Numbered from the stretch's first letter, positions 45,288 to 54,869 are shown. The stretch is DNA of 64,000 nucleotides from Saprospiraceae bacterium (GCA_019638385.1 JAHBTW010000019.1:45586-109585), one strand, 5' to 3'. The notes: generated by a model from the letters alone, not told the origin. Made by a program: numbers and translations.

Positions 45288-46511
45288 ATGAAAATACTGC
45301 ACACTTCCGACTGGCACCTCGGCCAAAAATTCCTCTCCAACGACCGGGAGGAAGAGCATCGCCGCGCCTTGCTGTGGCTGGTCGAAACGGTGCAAACCGA
45401 ACAGGTTGACGCGCTCCTCGTGGCCGGGGATGTGTTCGACATCGGCAACCCGCCGCACTATGCTCGCCGCCTCTATTACGATTTCCTCACCCGGATGCTC
45501 AAAAGCCCTTGCCGCCACATCATCATCACCGGCGGCAACCACGATTCGCCCTCCATGCTCAATGCGCCGCGCGAGCTGCTCCGCGCACTCAACGTTCACG
45601 TCGTGGGCGCTGCAACCGGCAACATCGAAGATGAAATAGTGGAACTGCGCAACCCGGCCGGCCAATTGGAAGCCGTGGTAGCCGCCGTACCTTTCCTGCG
45701 CGACGGCGACCTGCGCGCCTCTGTTTCCGGCGAAGGCGCCGCCGATCGCATGGAGCATCTCAAAAAAGCCATCCTGCAACACTACCGCGCCGCAGGCGAA
45801 TATTGCGAGCAATACCGCCGCCAAAACGTGCCCATCATCGCTGCCGGCCACCTCTACGCTACCGGCGCCCTCGCTTCCGATAAGCAGGACAACATCTACA
45901 TCGGCAACATGGACAACATTGACGCCCGGCAGTTTCCCGATGTGTTTGACTATGTGGCATTGGGACACATCCACCGCGCTCAGGCCGTCGGCGGCATTGA
46001 TCGGGTGCGCTACTCCGGCTCGCTCATCCCGCTCAGTTTCAGCGAAACCAAAGACGACAAAGTCGCGCTCTTAGTCGCCTTTGAAGGCAAAACACTGAGC
46101 GAGGTGAAAACCCTGCCCGTGCCGGTGTACCGGCGGCTCAAAACCATACAGGGCAGTATAGAGGAGGTGGAACGCGCCTTGCAAAAATTCGCCGCCAAAC
46201 CCGATCGCGACCTTACGCCTTGGGTGGAAATCATCGTGGATTCGGAGCAGTTTATACCCCAATTGGACGCCCGCCTGCACGAGTTCACCAAGGGCATGGA
46301 GTTGGATATTCTCAAAATACGGCTCAACCGCCCTGTTGCACAGGCCGACGCGCTGCAATCCGTCGTTGATCTGCACACGCTTTCCCCTGTGGAGGTGTTC
46401 GAGCAACGCTGCCGGCATTTTGCCGCCGACGAGACCGAACGCGCCGATCTGATGGCCGCTTTCGCGGAATTGCAAACCTGGATGCACGAACAAGAGGAGG
46501 AGGCTGTATGA
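45288..46511 (+). CDS. sbcD: SbcD exonuclease subunit (Mre11 family)
   Basis: 407 residues. Calcineurin-type phosphoesterase motifs: D8 and H10 in TSDWHLG, GDVFD, GGNHD, then GHIHRAQ. With SbcC it forms the SbcCD nuclease that cuts DNA hairpins and double-strand break ends. The start follows a TATCTTCG -7-like box by a few bases. The stop overlaps the sbcC start (ATGA, 46508-46511), so the two are translationally coupled. Confidence 0.96.
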   Translation: MKILHTSDWHLGQKFLSNDREEEHRRALLWLVETVQTEQVDALLVAGDVFDIGNPPHYARRLYYDFLTRMLKSPCRHIIITGGNHDSPSMLNAPRELLRALNVHVVGAATGNIEDEIVELRNPAGQLEAVVAAVPFLRDGDLRASVSGEGAADRMEHLKKAILQHYRAAGEYCEQYRRQNVPIIAAGHLYATGALASDKQDNIYIGNMDNIDARQFPDVFDYVALGHIHRAQAVGGIDRVRYSGSLIPLSFSETKDDKVALLVAFEGKTLSEVKTLPVPVYRRLKTIQGSIEEVERALQKFAAKPDRDLTPWVEIIVDSEQFIPQLDARLHEFTKGMELDILKIRLNRPVAQADALQSVVDLHTLSPVEVFEQRCRHFAADETERADLMAAFAELQTWMHEQEEEAV

Positions 46512-49500
46512 AAATAAGGAAAGTCTCCATACACAACCTCAACTCCCTGCGCCTGCGGGCGACCATAGATTTCAGCGCGCCGCCGCTAGCCGATGCGGGT
46601 TTGTTTGCCATTACCGGCGATACCGGGGCGGGCAAAACCACCGTGCTGGATGCTATTACGCTGGCCCTCTACGGGCGCGTGCATCGCAACAAAGACGTGA
46701 AAGAAGTCATGTCGTTCGGCGCTGCGGAGAGCCTGGCCGAAGTGGAATTTGAATCGGGCGGGCAGGTATATCGCTCCAAATGGAGTATATGGCGGGCGCG
46801 GCGCAAAGAGGACGGACAGATTCTGGGGCCGGAGCGGGAGGTGTCGCGTTACAACCCGCAGACCGGCGAGTTTGACATATTAGCACAAAAAAAGAGCGAT
46901 ACCGATCCACTCATCGAGCAAATCACCGGTTTGGATTACGACCGGTTCAGCCGTTCGGTGTTGTTGTCGCAGGGCGATTTTGCGGCCTTCTTGCGCGCCG
47001 GCGAAAAAGAGCGCAGCGAGTTGTTGGAGCGCATCACCGGCACGGAAGTGTATTCTGACCTGTCGAAAGCGGCGCACCGCCGCTCCAAGCTCGAAGCCGA
47101 ACGCCTGCTCTTTGTGCGGCGGGAGTTGGAAACCCTGCGCCTCATGGCCCCGGAGGAGATCGCTGATGCGGAAGCTGAACTGGCACAGTTGCAACAGAAT
47201 GCCGCGCAGCTCAAAGCGGAATCGGAACAAACGGCCGCAGCTTTGCAATGGCGTCGCCAACTCGCTGCGCTCACACAGCAGCTCAGCCGGTTGGAATCGG
47301 AGCAAACCCGGCTCGAAGCCGCCCGCACGGCCGCACTGCCCGACCTGCAACGCCTGGAACAACACCGTCGCGCCGCCGCTTTGCAACCCCAACTCCAGCG
47401 CCGCGACGAGATGGCCGCTCAATGGGACAACCTCCAACGCGAACTCGCGCAACTCACGGCTTCTCTGGAAGAAAAAGAAAACCGTCGCGCCGAAACCGAG
47501 TTGCAAACCCAACAAACCCAGGCTGCCGCCGATGCCCTGCGCCTCAGCGCCCGCGAGCGCGAACCGCTGTTCGATCAGGCCATGGAAATGGATGTGCGCT
47601 TGCGCGAAATGGAGGAGTCTATGTCGCAGGTAGAAAAGGAGTTTTCGGCCTCGCGGGAGCATGCGGTCAACCGGCAACGTGCCGCCCAGGAAATCGAGAC
47701 GCGCCGCGATCAAACGGAATCAGACATTGCCGCCGCAGAAAAATGGCTGGCCGAACATGCAGGAGATGAAAAACTCTCTGCCGCCCTGCCTTTGATTGAA
47801 AGCAGACGCGAAGAGCTGCGGAATTCCTGGACGGAAAAGCGAAGTGCTGTAAACGAAGCAGAAGAAAGCGCCGCCGCCCTGCAACAACTCGAAGCTGAAA
47901 CGGTCCGGTTGGAACAACGCGATGCCGGGCTGAAAGCGCAATGGGAGCAATTGCAGGCGCAGTTTAAAACCTTAACGGACAATCGCTTCGCCGCCTCCCG
48001 CCTCGAATGGCTCGAAATAGCCAACGGCGAAATTGAAAAATTGCAGGAGCGCCGCCAAAATTTAGAGAAGCTCGCCAACCTCCACGAGGAATACCAGAAA
48101 CTACTGAAAGAACTCAGCGCGTACGAAGAGCAGTGGGACAATCTTCAACGCGAAGAACTCGACGTGAACAAACAGATGATAACCCTGCTCGAAACCTTAG
48201 ACAGGGTAGAGGAGCGGCTTCAGTTTAAAAAAGATGTATATGAGCAGCAAAAGCTCATTGCCGATTATGAAAAAGACCGCCAGCTCCTGACCGCAGGAAA
48301 ACCCTGTCCGTTGTGTTTTTCCACGGAGCACCCCTTTCGGGAAATGCAATTCCGGCCCTACGTCAATCAGGCCAAACAGGAATTGGATATTGTACAAACC
48401 GAGTACGACGCTTTGCGCGAATACTTTACGAAACTCATGCAGCGGCAGAGCGATCTCAATCTCAGAATCAATAAACTGGCCGGCGGCGAAATGCACGACC
48501 TGAGCGGGCAGATTCAGGAGCAATTTCAGCGCATCATGTCGTTTGAGGAGCAGATAGCCCGCATTGCTCCGAACCTGGCGCAGGAGGATTTCGACATCAT
48601 GCCGGGGCGCAGTCTGGCTCAACATCTGGCGGAAGCCGATGCGTTCATCGCCGCACACAAGCAGGCGCGCGACAAACTGCTGAAACTCAACAAAGCTATT
48701 GATGATGCAGAATCGGCATTAAAAGAATCCGAAAAAGAGACCGCCGGGAAACTCAGCGAACTGTCTAATCAGCGATTCCGGCGAGAAAGCGCGGAGAGCA
48801 ATCTCGCGAAAGCGGAAGCAAAATTCGCCGGGGCGAGCGCTGCCCTCAATGCCCTGCTGGCGCCTTATGGAATGGAATTTGACGAACAACGCACCAAATC
48901 TGACATAGAAAACCTGTATGCCCGTCGCGACCAATGGCAGGACACGAGCAAACAACTCGAGAGCCGGCGCAGCGATTTGGCATTGGCCAAACAGGAACTC
49001 ACACAAACCCAAGCCGCTCTCGCTGAGGCGCAGGAGAAATTGCAATCGGTGGACAAAGAGCGCGGGCGCATGGCGGCACAGTTTCAGGCGCTTAAAGAGC
49101 AACGCATGGCCCTGCCCGTCGCCGCCGACCCCAAAGCGCAGCGCGAACAGGAACGGCAGGCGTTGTTGCGCGCCGAGCAGGCCGTCAAAACGGCGCAGGA
49201 ACAATGGCAGGCGCTCCAAACCGCTATCGGGGAAGACCGCAGCCGCCACACCCAGCGACAAGCCGACGAGCAGAAAACCCGCGCCTCCCTTTCAGATGCA
49301 GACGCCGCGCTCGAAAAGGCCGCCGTGGAAGCCGGTTTCCCGGATGCCGCCGGACTGCGGGACGCCCTGCTGAGCATCGAAGCAGCGCAGGTCATGGAAG
49401 CGCAAAAGACAGACCTGGAACGGAAAATATTGGAAGTAGAAATCGCCCTGCGCAATACGCAGGAAAGCCTTGCGGCAGAAACGGCGCGCCAAATCAGCTC

Positions 49501-50170
49501 CGATGCTGCCGAAACGCTCGAAGCCGAACTGGCCCGGCTGCAAACCCAAAACGAAACCGTGCAACAACGCCTCGGCGCCATCCGGGCCGCGTTGGAGCAG
49601 GATGTGCAGCGCCGCCGCGAAGCCTCCGATTTGCAACAACAACTCGAACGCCAAACCCTCGAATCCCGCCGCTGGGCCAAGCTCGACGAACTCATCGGCT
49701 CTGCCGACGGCAAAAAATTCCGCGTCTTTGCGCAAGGACTTACGCTGCGCAAATTGGTGCATCTGGCCAATGCGCATCTGGAGCGCCTCAGCGGTCGCTA
49801 CGTCATACACCGCCGCAGCGCCGAAGACCTCGACCTCGAAATCATGGACACCTTTCAGGCCGACAACCGCCGCTCCGTCAATACCCTCTCCGGCGGCGAG
49901 AGTTTTCTGGTGAGCCTGGCACTGGCGCTGGGCCTGTCTGATCTCGCCGGCAGAAACGCCGCCATTCACTCCCTCTTCATTGACGAGGGCTTCGGCACCC
50001 TCGACGACAACAGCTTAGACATGGCCGTTTCCACCTTAGAAAACCTGCAAGCCGCCGGCAAAACCATCGGCATCATTTCCCATGTCAAAGAACTCAAAGA
50101 GCGCATCGGCGCGCAGATTTTCGTGCGCAAAAGCGGGAATGGGTTTAGTACGCTGGATGTGATGGGTTGA
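46508..50170 (+). CDS. sbcC: SbcC ATPase subunit (Rad50 family)
   Basis: 1220 residues, slightly longer than average. Walker A GDTGAGKTT at 37-45; two long coiled-coil arms; a zinc hook CPLC near residue 600 (GKPCPLCFS) for dimerisation; ABC signature LSGGESFLVS near 1126; Walker B SLFIDEGFG near 1155. It forms the SbcCD complex with the preceding subunit for processing palindromic and broken DNA. The arms are rich in Gln/Arg/Leu, as usual. No frameshift was seen. Confidence 0.96.
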   Translation: MKIRKVSIHNLNSLRLRATIDFSAPPLADAGLFAITGDTGAGKTTVLDAITLALYGRVHRNKDVKEVMSFGAAESLAEVEFESGGQVYRSKWSIWRARRKEDGQILGPEREVSRYNPQTGEFDILAQKKSDTDPLIEQITGLDYDRFSRSVLLSQGDFAAFLRAGEKERSELLERITGTEVYSDLSKAAHRRSKLEAERLLFVRRELETLRLMAPEEIADAEAELAQLQQNAAQLKAESEQTAAALQWRRQLAALTQQLSRLESEQTRLEAARTAALPDLQRLEQHRRAAALQPQLQRRDEMAAQWDNLQRELAQLTASLEEKENRRAETELQTQQTQAAADALRLSAREREPLFDQAMEMDVRLREMEESMSQVEKEFSASREHAVNRQRAAQEIETRRDQTESDIAAAEKWLAEHAGDEKLSAALPLIESRREELRNSWTEKRSAVNEAEESAAALQQLEAETVRLEQRDAGLKAQWEQLQAQFKTLTDNRFAASRLEWLEIANGEIEKLQERRQNLEKLANLHEEYQKLLKELSAYEEQWDNLQREELDVNKQMITLLETLDRVEERLQFKKDVYEQQKLIADYEKDRQLLTAGKPCPLCFSTEHPFREMQFRPYVNQAKQELDIVQTEYDALREYFTKLMQRQSDLNLRINKLAGGEMHDLSGQIQEQFQRIMSFEEQIARIAPNLAQEDFDIMPGRSLAQHLAEADAFIAAHKQARDKLLKLNKAIDDAESALKESEKETAGKLSELSNQRFRRESAESNLAKAEAKFAGASAALNALLAPYGMEFDEQRTKSDIENLYARRDQWQDTSKQLESRRSDLALAKQELTQTQAALAEAQEKLQSVDKERGRMAAQFQALKEQRMALPVAADPKAQREQERQALLRAEQAVKTAQEQWQALQTAIGEDRSRHTQRQADEQKTRASLSDADAALEKAAVEAGFPDAAGLRDALLSIEAAQVMEAQKTDLERKILEVEIALRNTQESLAAETARQISSDAAETLEAELARLQTQNETVQQRLGAIRAALEQDVQRRREASDLQQQLERQTLESRRWAKLDELIGSADGKKFRVFAQGLTLRKLVHLANAHLERLSGRYVIHRRSAEDLDLEIMDTFQADNRRSVNTLSGGESFLVSLALALGLSDLAGRNAAIHSLFIDEGFGTLDDNSLDMAVSTLENLQAAGKTIGIISHVKELKERIGAQIFVRKSGNGFSTLDVMG

Positions 50171-50273
50171 GAGGAGACGGGTTTTGGCAGCGGGCGGGTA
50201 AGGCTGCTGCTGCGAGAATGAAGGCGAGGGCGCATCGGATCATGCGGCGTGGTTTTTGTTGTTTTAGTGTGGC

Positions 50274-51437
50274 TTACAAGGTAAATAAATCATGCCAGGG
50301 CACCACTTCGGCTTCGGTTCTTTTTTGATGCTCGTCGCCTGCAAACAGCACAATGTTTCTGCCTTTCGATTGCGGCGCAGCATTTCTCAGAAATTTAATC
50401 CCTTTAAAAAATTGCGGGGTAGGCGTAAAACTGAATTTGGCTTCTACCAACTGAATTTCTCCGCCTTCCCGGATGAGGAAATCTACTTCATTACCGTTAG
50501 AGTCTCGCCAAAAATAAATGGAGGCAGGCTGAAATGCGTTATAGCGATTTTTCATCAGCTCTGCGGCTACCATATTTTCAAAGAGGCTACCTTTGGCATG
50601 ATACTGTTCAATTTGAGCGGCATCGTTCAGGTCGAGCAAATGGCAAAGTAAGCCGGTATCGTAAAAGTACAGTTTGGGAGATTTGACGAGCCGTTTTGAG
50701 AAGTTTTCAAAATAAGGCTGCATCTGAAAAGCGATGAATCCTGCCTCCAGAATATTCAACCATTTTTTCAGCGTAGGCTGCGAAATGCCGGCTTCTATAG
50801 CAAGAGCCTGATAATTCAGCGTTTGCCCGGCCCTGCCGGCGCAAAGGCGCAAAAAAGTTCGAAAAGCGCCCGGATCGGAAATACTGGCTATGTTCCGAAC
50901 ATCTCGTTCCAGGTAGGTTTCCATATAGGAAGGGAAATAGGATGCAGGGGGAATATCGCGCTCGTACAAAGCCGGGTAGCCGCCCCGAAAAATGGCTTGG
51001 TCGGGGCTATCTGCCAGCAAATTGGGCGAATGCCCGCGCATCTCCCTATGGCTTAGGGGCAAGAGTTTGAAAATAGCCACTCTGCCCGCCAGAGATTGCG
51101 ACACGTTGTCAGACAAAAGAAAATTTTGAGAACCCGACAGGATGTATTTGCCCATCTCCTTATCCTCGTCAGCGCGTACCTGTAAATAGGAGAATAGTTG
51201 AGGAACTCGCTGCGCCTCGTCTAAGATTACTTTACCCGCATATTGCCTTAAAAAGCCTACCGGGTCGGCGGAGGCAAATTCCCGATTGGCAGCAAATTCG
51301 AGATTGACGTATTGGTAGTCTGTAAACATTTCGCGCAGCAGCGTCGTCTTGCCTGTCTGGCGAGGCCCTGTGACTAACAGAATCGGGAATTTAGTCAACA
51401 TTTCCCTTATAGGGGCCTCCATTTGTCGGGCTATCAT
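50274..51437 (-). CDS. AAA ATPase with DUF4143 C-terminal domain
   Basis: 387 residues. Walker A GPRQTGKT at 24-31, Walker B VILDEAQRV near 90, sensor-like LSGSQNFLL near 130. The C-terminal DUF4143 (about 200-370) ends in a nuclease-like beta core (NEVDFLIREGGEIQLVEAKF). These proteins are abundant, often mobile-associated and of uncertain role; links to defence or toxin-like systems are suggested in the field but unproved. The start ATG lies just after an inverted repeat (51441-51484), a possible operator. Downstream of the lipoprotein gene on the same strand. Confidence 0.88.
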   Translation of the reverse strand: MIARQMEAPIREMLTKFPILLVTGPRQTGKTTLLREMFTDYQYVNLEFAANREFASADPVGFLRQYAGKVILDEAQRVPQLFSYLQVRADEDKEMGKYILSGSQNFLLSDNVSQSLAGRVAIFKLLPLSHREMRGHSPNLLADSPDQAIFRGGYPALYERDIPPASYFPSYMETYLERDVRNIASISDPGAFRTFLRLCAGRAGQTLNYQALAIEAGISQPTLKKWLNILEAGFIAFQMQPYFENFSKRLVKSPKLYFYDTGLLCHLLDLNDAAQIEQYHAKGSLFENMVAAELMKNRYNAFQPASIYFWRDSNGNEVDFLIREGGEIQLVEAKFSFTPTPQFFKGIKFLRNAAPQSKGRNIVLFAGDEHQKRTEAEVVPWHDLFTL

Positions 51438-51440
51438 AAT

Positions 51441-51484
51441 TTTTTATGCAAAATTAAAAAAGGAGTTTCAATTCTGCATAAAAA
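51441..51484. promoter_or_regulatory. Inverted repeat and -7 box upstream of the AAA/DUF4143 gene
   Basis: TTTTTATGCA (51441-51450) and TGCATAAAAA (51475-51484) form a perfect 10-bp inverted repeat. On the minus strand TAATTTTG (51456-51449) fits TAnnTTTG between the arms. It is probably an operator or promoter. Confidence 0.45.
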
Positions 51485-51485
51485 T

Positions 51486-52223
51486 TCATTCGATTTCTAC
51501 ACACTGCACTTCCCTCCCTTCATCATCCAGACAAATATAACCCGGTTCAAGCCAGGCATAGGCTACCACCCGGCGCCCCGCTCGCAGGGTACCCAGCTTT
51601 TTAGCCGTTTGCTCGTGGGACTCCTGAGCGCGTTCCATAAAGGGATACACAAATTCGGTCAACCGCTTGCCATTCGGCGCTCCGAGTGCAAAAAGAGCGG
51701 TCTCTGTCTCGACCAGAGTCATGTAACCATCACCCAGTTCAAAAACCTTGGAGTACCTTTCTCCTGTCACCGGCGTCCTGTCGGCCAGACTCAGGAAAAA
51801 TACCTTACTATTCTGTTGGACGACGGCCAGGTCGGGATTGTACTTCAGGGAAGCAATTGCCTCGTAGTTGTTTTCAAACGGCGTAAGCTGCTTGCCCAGC
51901 GTATCGAAAATGGCTTTTTGAATGCCCCGTCCCATCACGAACCATCGGTTGCCGCCCAGTTCAAAAGCCATATCATAAGCAGGTGGGATGACAATGCCTC
52001 GTTCGACGTGTTCGATCCCGACTTTGCGGGTGGGAAGGTGTTCGATCATGTACCAGGACGAATCTTTTTTGTTGTAATCCAGTATGCTGCGATGATATTC
52101 GGGATTATCGGTTTTAGGGTTAGTCCTTGCCTTTACCGGCTGCTCCTGGCCGCAGGCTGTGAAACTGAACGATGCAAGCCATGCGGCAAGGAGGTATGTA
52201 AAAAGATATGCTGATTTTGCCAT
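51486..52223 (-). CDS. Lipoprotein of unknown function, WG-repeat-like
   Basis: 245 residues. Signal peptide with a lipobox (FSFTACG, Cys at about 24). The body has short Trp/Gly/Asp beta repeats (YMIEHLPTRKVGI, RWFVMGRGIQKAIFDTLGK, EPGYICLDDEG) like WG-type or propeller-like repeat proteins. Function unknown. The ATG is two bases after the stop of the 45-codon peptide gene, so the two are likely translationally coupled. Confidence 0.7.
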   Translation of the reverse strand: MAKSAYLFTYLLAAWLASFSFTACGQEQPVKARTNPKTDNPEYHRSILDYNKKDSSWYMIEHLPTRKVGIEHVERGIVIPPAYDMAFELGGNRWFVMGRGIQKAIFDTLGKQLTPFENNYEAIASLKYNPDLAVVQQNSKVFFLSLADRTPVTGERYSKVFELGDGYMTLVETETALFALGAPNGKRLTEFVYPFMERAQESHEQTAKKLGTLRAGRRVVAYAWLEPGYICLDDEGREVQCVEIE

Positions 52224-52225
52224 GG

Positions 52226-52363
52226 TCAGTTTGGTTTGATTTCAAAAGTCTTCCCCGTTTGATCAATAAGCTTCCGGATTTCCAGGATTGTGGTATCCGG
52301 TTCCTGAGCGCTGACGGCAAAAGTGGCGATGAGCAGCCCAACAAAAAGGGTAATGTGTTTCAT
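52226..52363 (-). CDS. 45-residue exported peptide
   Basis: A short frame with a clear signal peptide (hydrophobic core LFVGLLIATFAV, cleavage after VSAQ) and a 25-residue mature part (EPDTTILEIRKLIDQTG...). It ends two bases before the lipoprotein ATG, suggesting co-expression. It could be a secreted peptide or the stub of a longer decayed protein. Confidence 0.5.
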   Translation of the reverse strand: MKHITLFVGLLIATFAVSAQEPDTTILEIRKLIDQTGKTFEIKPN

Positions 52364-52407
52364 GCGCGCAAAAGTAGTTGTTTTTAGGACGGGCATTAAT
52401 ATAAATT

Positions 52408-52463
52408 ATGCGTACTTATGCGTGATTTTTTGAAAAAAAACCACTTTATGCGTACTTTTGCGT
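52408..52463 (+). repeat. Direct repeat operator TATGCGTACTTWTGCGT x2
   Basis: ATGCGTACTTATGCGT (52408-52423) is repeated as ATGCGTACTTTTGCGT (52448-52463), 40 bases apart. Each copy holds two TGCGT half-sites 10 bases apart (52409, 52419, 52449, 52459), all in the same orientation. The second copy covers the -7 box of the fic-type gene. Confidence 0.85.
52429..52460 (+). promoter_or_regulatory. Promoter of the Fic gene
   Basis: TTTG (52429-52432), 20 bases, TACTTTTG (52453-52460), a very good fit to TTTG-N19/20-TAnnTTTG. The ATG is at 52477, so the leader is about 10 bases. Confidence 0.75.
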
Positions 52464-52476
52464 AAAGATATGTGAT

Positions 52477-53526
52477 ATGCAAGCCATAAGTTCTTTGGAA
52501 ATTACGCCCGAAATCCTCAACCTCATCGCCGAGATAGACGAGTTTAAAGGGGCATGGCGTGCCTTGGGGAATTTGGCCCCCGATACCCTGCTGCGCTTAC
52601 AGAAAGTGGCGACCATCGAAAGTATTGCCTCCAGTACCCGGATAGAAGGAAGCAAATTGTCGGATAGGGAAGTTGAACAGTTGTTGTTAAACATGAAGGT
52701 CCAAAAATTTGGGACTCGTGACGAGCAGGAAGTGGCAGGTTATGCCGGTTTGATGAACACCATTTTTCAACATTACAGCGACATTCCGCTCTCGGAAAAT
52801 TTTATCCGACAATTGCATAGCCAATTGTTGAAATACAGTGATAAAGACCAATGGCACAAGGGGGCTTACAAACAATTGCCGAACCATGTTGTCGCTACTG
52901 ACTCAGCCGTGCAGCAAATTGGGATTGTTTTTGAAACGGTAAGCCCGTTGGAAACACCTTCAAAAATGCAAGAGTTGGTGGAATGGACCCAACAAGCCTT
53001 CAATGAAGGGCGCTTGCACCCGCTTTTGATCAGTGCTATTTTTATTCTTTGTTTTTTGGCTATTCATCCTTTCCAAGATGGCAATGGCCGTCTTTCAAGA
53101 GCTTTGACAACTTATCTTTTATTGAAATCCGGGTATCAATATGTGCCATACAGTTCATTGGAAGCCATTATCGAACAAGAAAAACAAGGCTATTATTTGT
53201 CTCTGCGGCAAACCCAAACAACGCTCAACCTGCATCAAACAAATTGGCAGCCCTGGCTCCTTTTTTTTCTGAAATCACTTAAAAGACAGAAGGATAATTT
53301 AGAGATAAAGATCAGTCGGGAGCATATTTTATTGACACAGTTGCCCGAATTGGCCCACAATATCTTTGAAATAGTGAAGTCAAGAGGGCGAATCACCATG
53401 GGCGAATTGGAACTTTTGACCAGCGCAAACCGGAATACGCTCAGAAAAAATATTGAAACCTTAGTCAAAAAAGGGCAATTAAGGCAAAATGGAGTTGGGA
53501 AGGGCACTTGGTATTCTTTACCATAA
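52477..53526 (+). CDS. Fic-family protein with N-terminal inhibitory helix and C-terminal winged helix
   Basis: 349 residues. The inhibitory motif SxxxE(G/N) is S53-T-R-I-E57-G58 (class II Fic, intramolecular), the Fic core motif is HPFQDGNGR at 197-205 with catalytic H197, and a winged-helix DNA-binding domain fills the last 80 residues (GRITMGELELLTSANRNTLRKNIETLVKKG). Such proteins AMPylate a target or themselves. The DNA-binding tail, together with the TGCGT operator just upstream, suggests self-repression. The start ATG is two codons after the promoter's -7 region. Target protein unknown. Confidence 0.93.
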   Translation: MQAISSLEITPEILNLIAEIDEFKGAWRALGNLAPDTLLRLQKVATIESIASSTRIEGSKLSDREVEQLLLNMKVQKFGTRDEQEVAGYAGLMNTIFQHYSDIPLSENFIRQLHSQLLKYSDKDQWHKGAYKQLPNHVVATDSAVQQIGIVFETVSPLETPSKMQELVEWTQQAFNEGRLHPLLISAIFILCFLAIHPFQDGNGRLSRALTTYLLLKSGYQYVPYSSLEAIIEQEKQGYYLSLRQTQTTLNLHQTNWQPWLLFFLKSLKRQKDNLEIKISREHILLTQLPELAHNIFEIVKSRGRITMGELELLTSANRNTLRKNIETLVKKGQLRQNGVGKGTWYSLP

Positions 53527-53556
53527 AGTTGATTGCCTAAAATACCCACCCACCCC

Positions 53557-53901
53557 TCACCGCACCCTCAACACCGCCCGCTGCCGGATGTCTTGCGACG
53601 ATGCCCCGATCATGATGCAGACCGAGCTTCCGGCATCGTAGTGAAGCATTTGCCCGGCGGCGTGCTCGCTTTGCCCGGCAGCGCTCACCTGAAAGCCGAA
53701 AATGCCGGTTTTGTATCGGCTGCTGTCGGCCCCCAACTCGCCGGGGATCATGAACAATTGCCAAAACTTCTCCTCCGGCGTCATGCGCGAGAGGAGGTCC
53801 TGTACCCGTTCTTCCACCGGGAGGGCCGGGTTTTTGTAAGGCTGGCTCCAGGCGGCCCAATACAGGACGATGAAGAGGAGCGTGCAGGTGGTTCTTTTCA
53901 T
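53557..53901 (-). pseudogene. Glycoside hydrolase family 3 gene collapsed by internal deletion
   Basis: 114 residues from ATG 53901 (signal peptide ending WAAWSQ). Residues 21-90 look like the start of a GH3 beta-glucosidase (NPALPVEERVQDLLSRMTPE, LFMIPGEL), and the last about 20 residues (IMIGASSQDIRQRAVLRVR) resemble the C-terminal end of the same family; the 600 or so residues between are missing, yet the frame is preserved. The product cannot be an enzyme. A small exported stub is possible. Confidence 0.65.
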
Positions 53902-54143
53902 TTTTTTGGAAATGTCTTTTACGCCGCTATTATACTGTTTATGCGGGGTTTGAGGAGACATTTTCGCAGGGGCTCCTCCTCCTTAGGGACGTCAACACCG
54001 TACCTCCGGCGAACTTTTAGCACCCTCCGGCTAAGAAAGGTTATGTCTTTATAGAATTGTATCGAAGATTGCGCCCGGTCGGATCAGGCCCTGAAACGGG
54101 CCGCGATCGGCGTACAAACTATTCAAAATCAATACATCCAAAT

Positions 54144-54869
54144 ATGAAAACATTAGTAGTGGGAGCAAGCGGCGCCACGGGCAAACTGTTGGTAGCGCAT
54201 TTGTTGCAAGCCGGACAGGAGGTTAAAGTAATTGTTCGCCCAGCGGGGAATATCCCGACTGCATGGAGCAACAATGACAACATCACGATCATCCAATCAA
54301 ATATTTCGAAGATGGGCGTTGACGAAATGTCAAAACACCTTGCAGATTGTCAGGCCGTTGCCTCTTGTCTTGGACATAATTTGACATGGAAGGGCATTTA
54401 TGGAAAACCCAGAAAACTCGTTGCCGGCGCCGTTCAGCTATTGTGTGACGCCATTGCAAAAAATGCGCCCGAAAAGCCGGTCCGGTTTGTGCTGATGAAT
54501 ACGGCAGGGAATAGCAACCGGGATATAGCCGAACCCATTTCAGTGGGAGAAAAAATGGTAATCGGTTTACTCAGATGGTGCCTGCCGCCGCATCCCGACA
54601 ATGAACAGGCAGCAGATTATTTGAGGGTAAACGTCGGGCAAAAAAATCCACATATAGAATGGGCGATCGTTCGACCGGATACTCTAATTCAAGATGACAA
54701 GGTGACTGAATATTCGCTGCACGTTTCGCCTACGAGAAGTGCGCTTTTTAACCCCGGAAAAACAAGCCGCATCAATGTTGGGCATTTTATGGCCAGACTC
54801 ATAACCGATGACGAAATATGGAGTAAATGGAAGGGGCAAATGCCGGTGATGTATAATGTTGCGGGCTGA
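54144..54869 (+). CDS. NAD(P)-binding Rossmann-fold protein (SDR/NmrA-like)
   Basis: 241 residues from the ATG at 54144; the longer frame to 54057 lacks homology before MKTLVVGASG. The dinucleotide-binding motif GASGATG lies at residues 7-13. The C-terminal part (VGEKMVIGLLRWCLPPHPD) resembles atypical short-chain dehydrogenase/NmrA proteins. Likely an epimerase, reductase or sensor; substrate unknown. Monocistronic, or first in a run of + strand genes. Confidence 0.85.
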   Translation: MKTLVVGASGATGKLLVAHLLQAGQEVKVIVRPAGNIPTAWSNNDNITIIQSNISKMGVDEMSKHLADCQAVASCLGHNLTWKGIYGKPRKLVAGAVQLLCDAIAKNAPEKPVRFVLMNTAGNSNRDIAEPISVGEKMVIGLLRWCLPPHPDNEQAADYLRVNVGQKNPHIEWAIVRPDTLIQDDKVTEYSLHVSPTRSALFNPGKTSRINVGHFMARLITDDEIWSKWKGQMPVMYNVAG

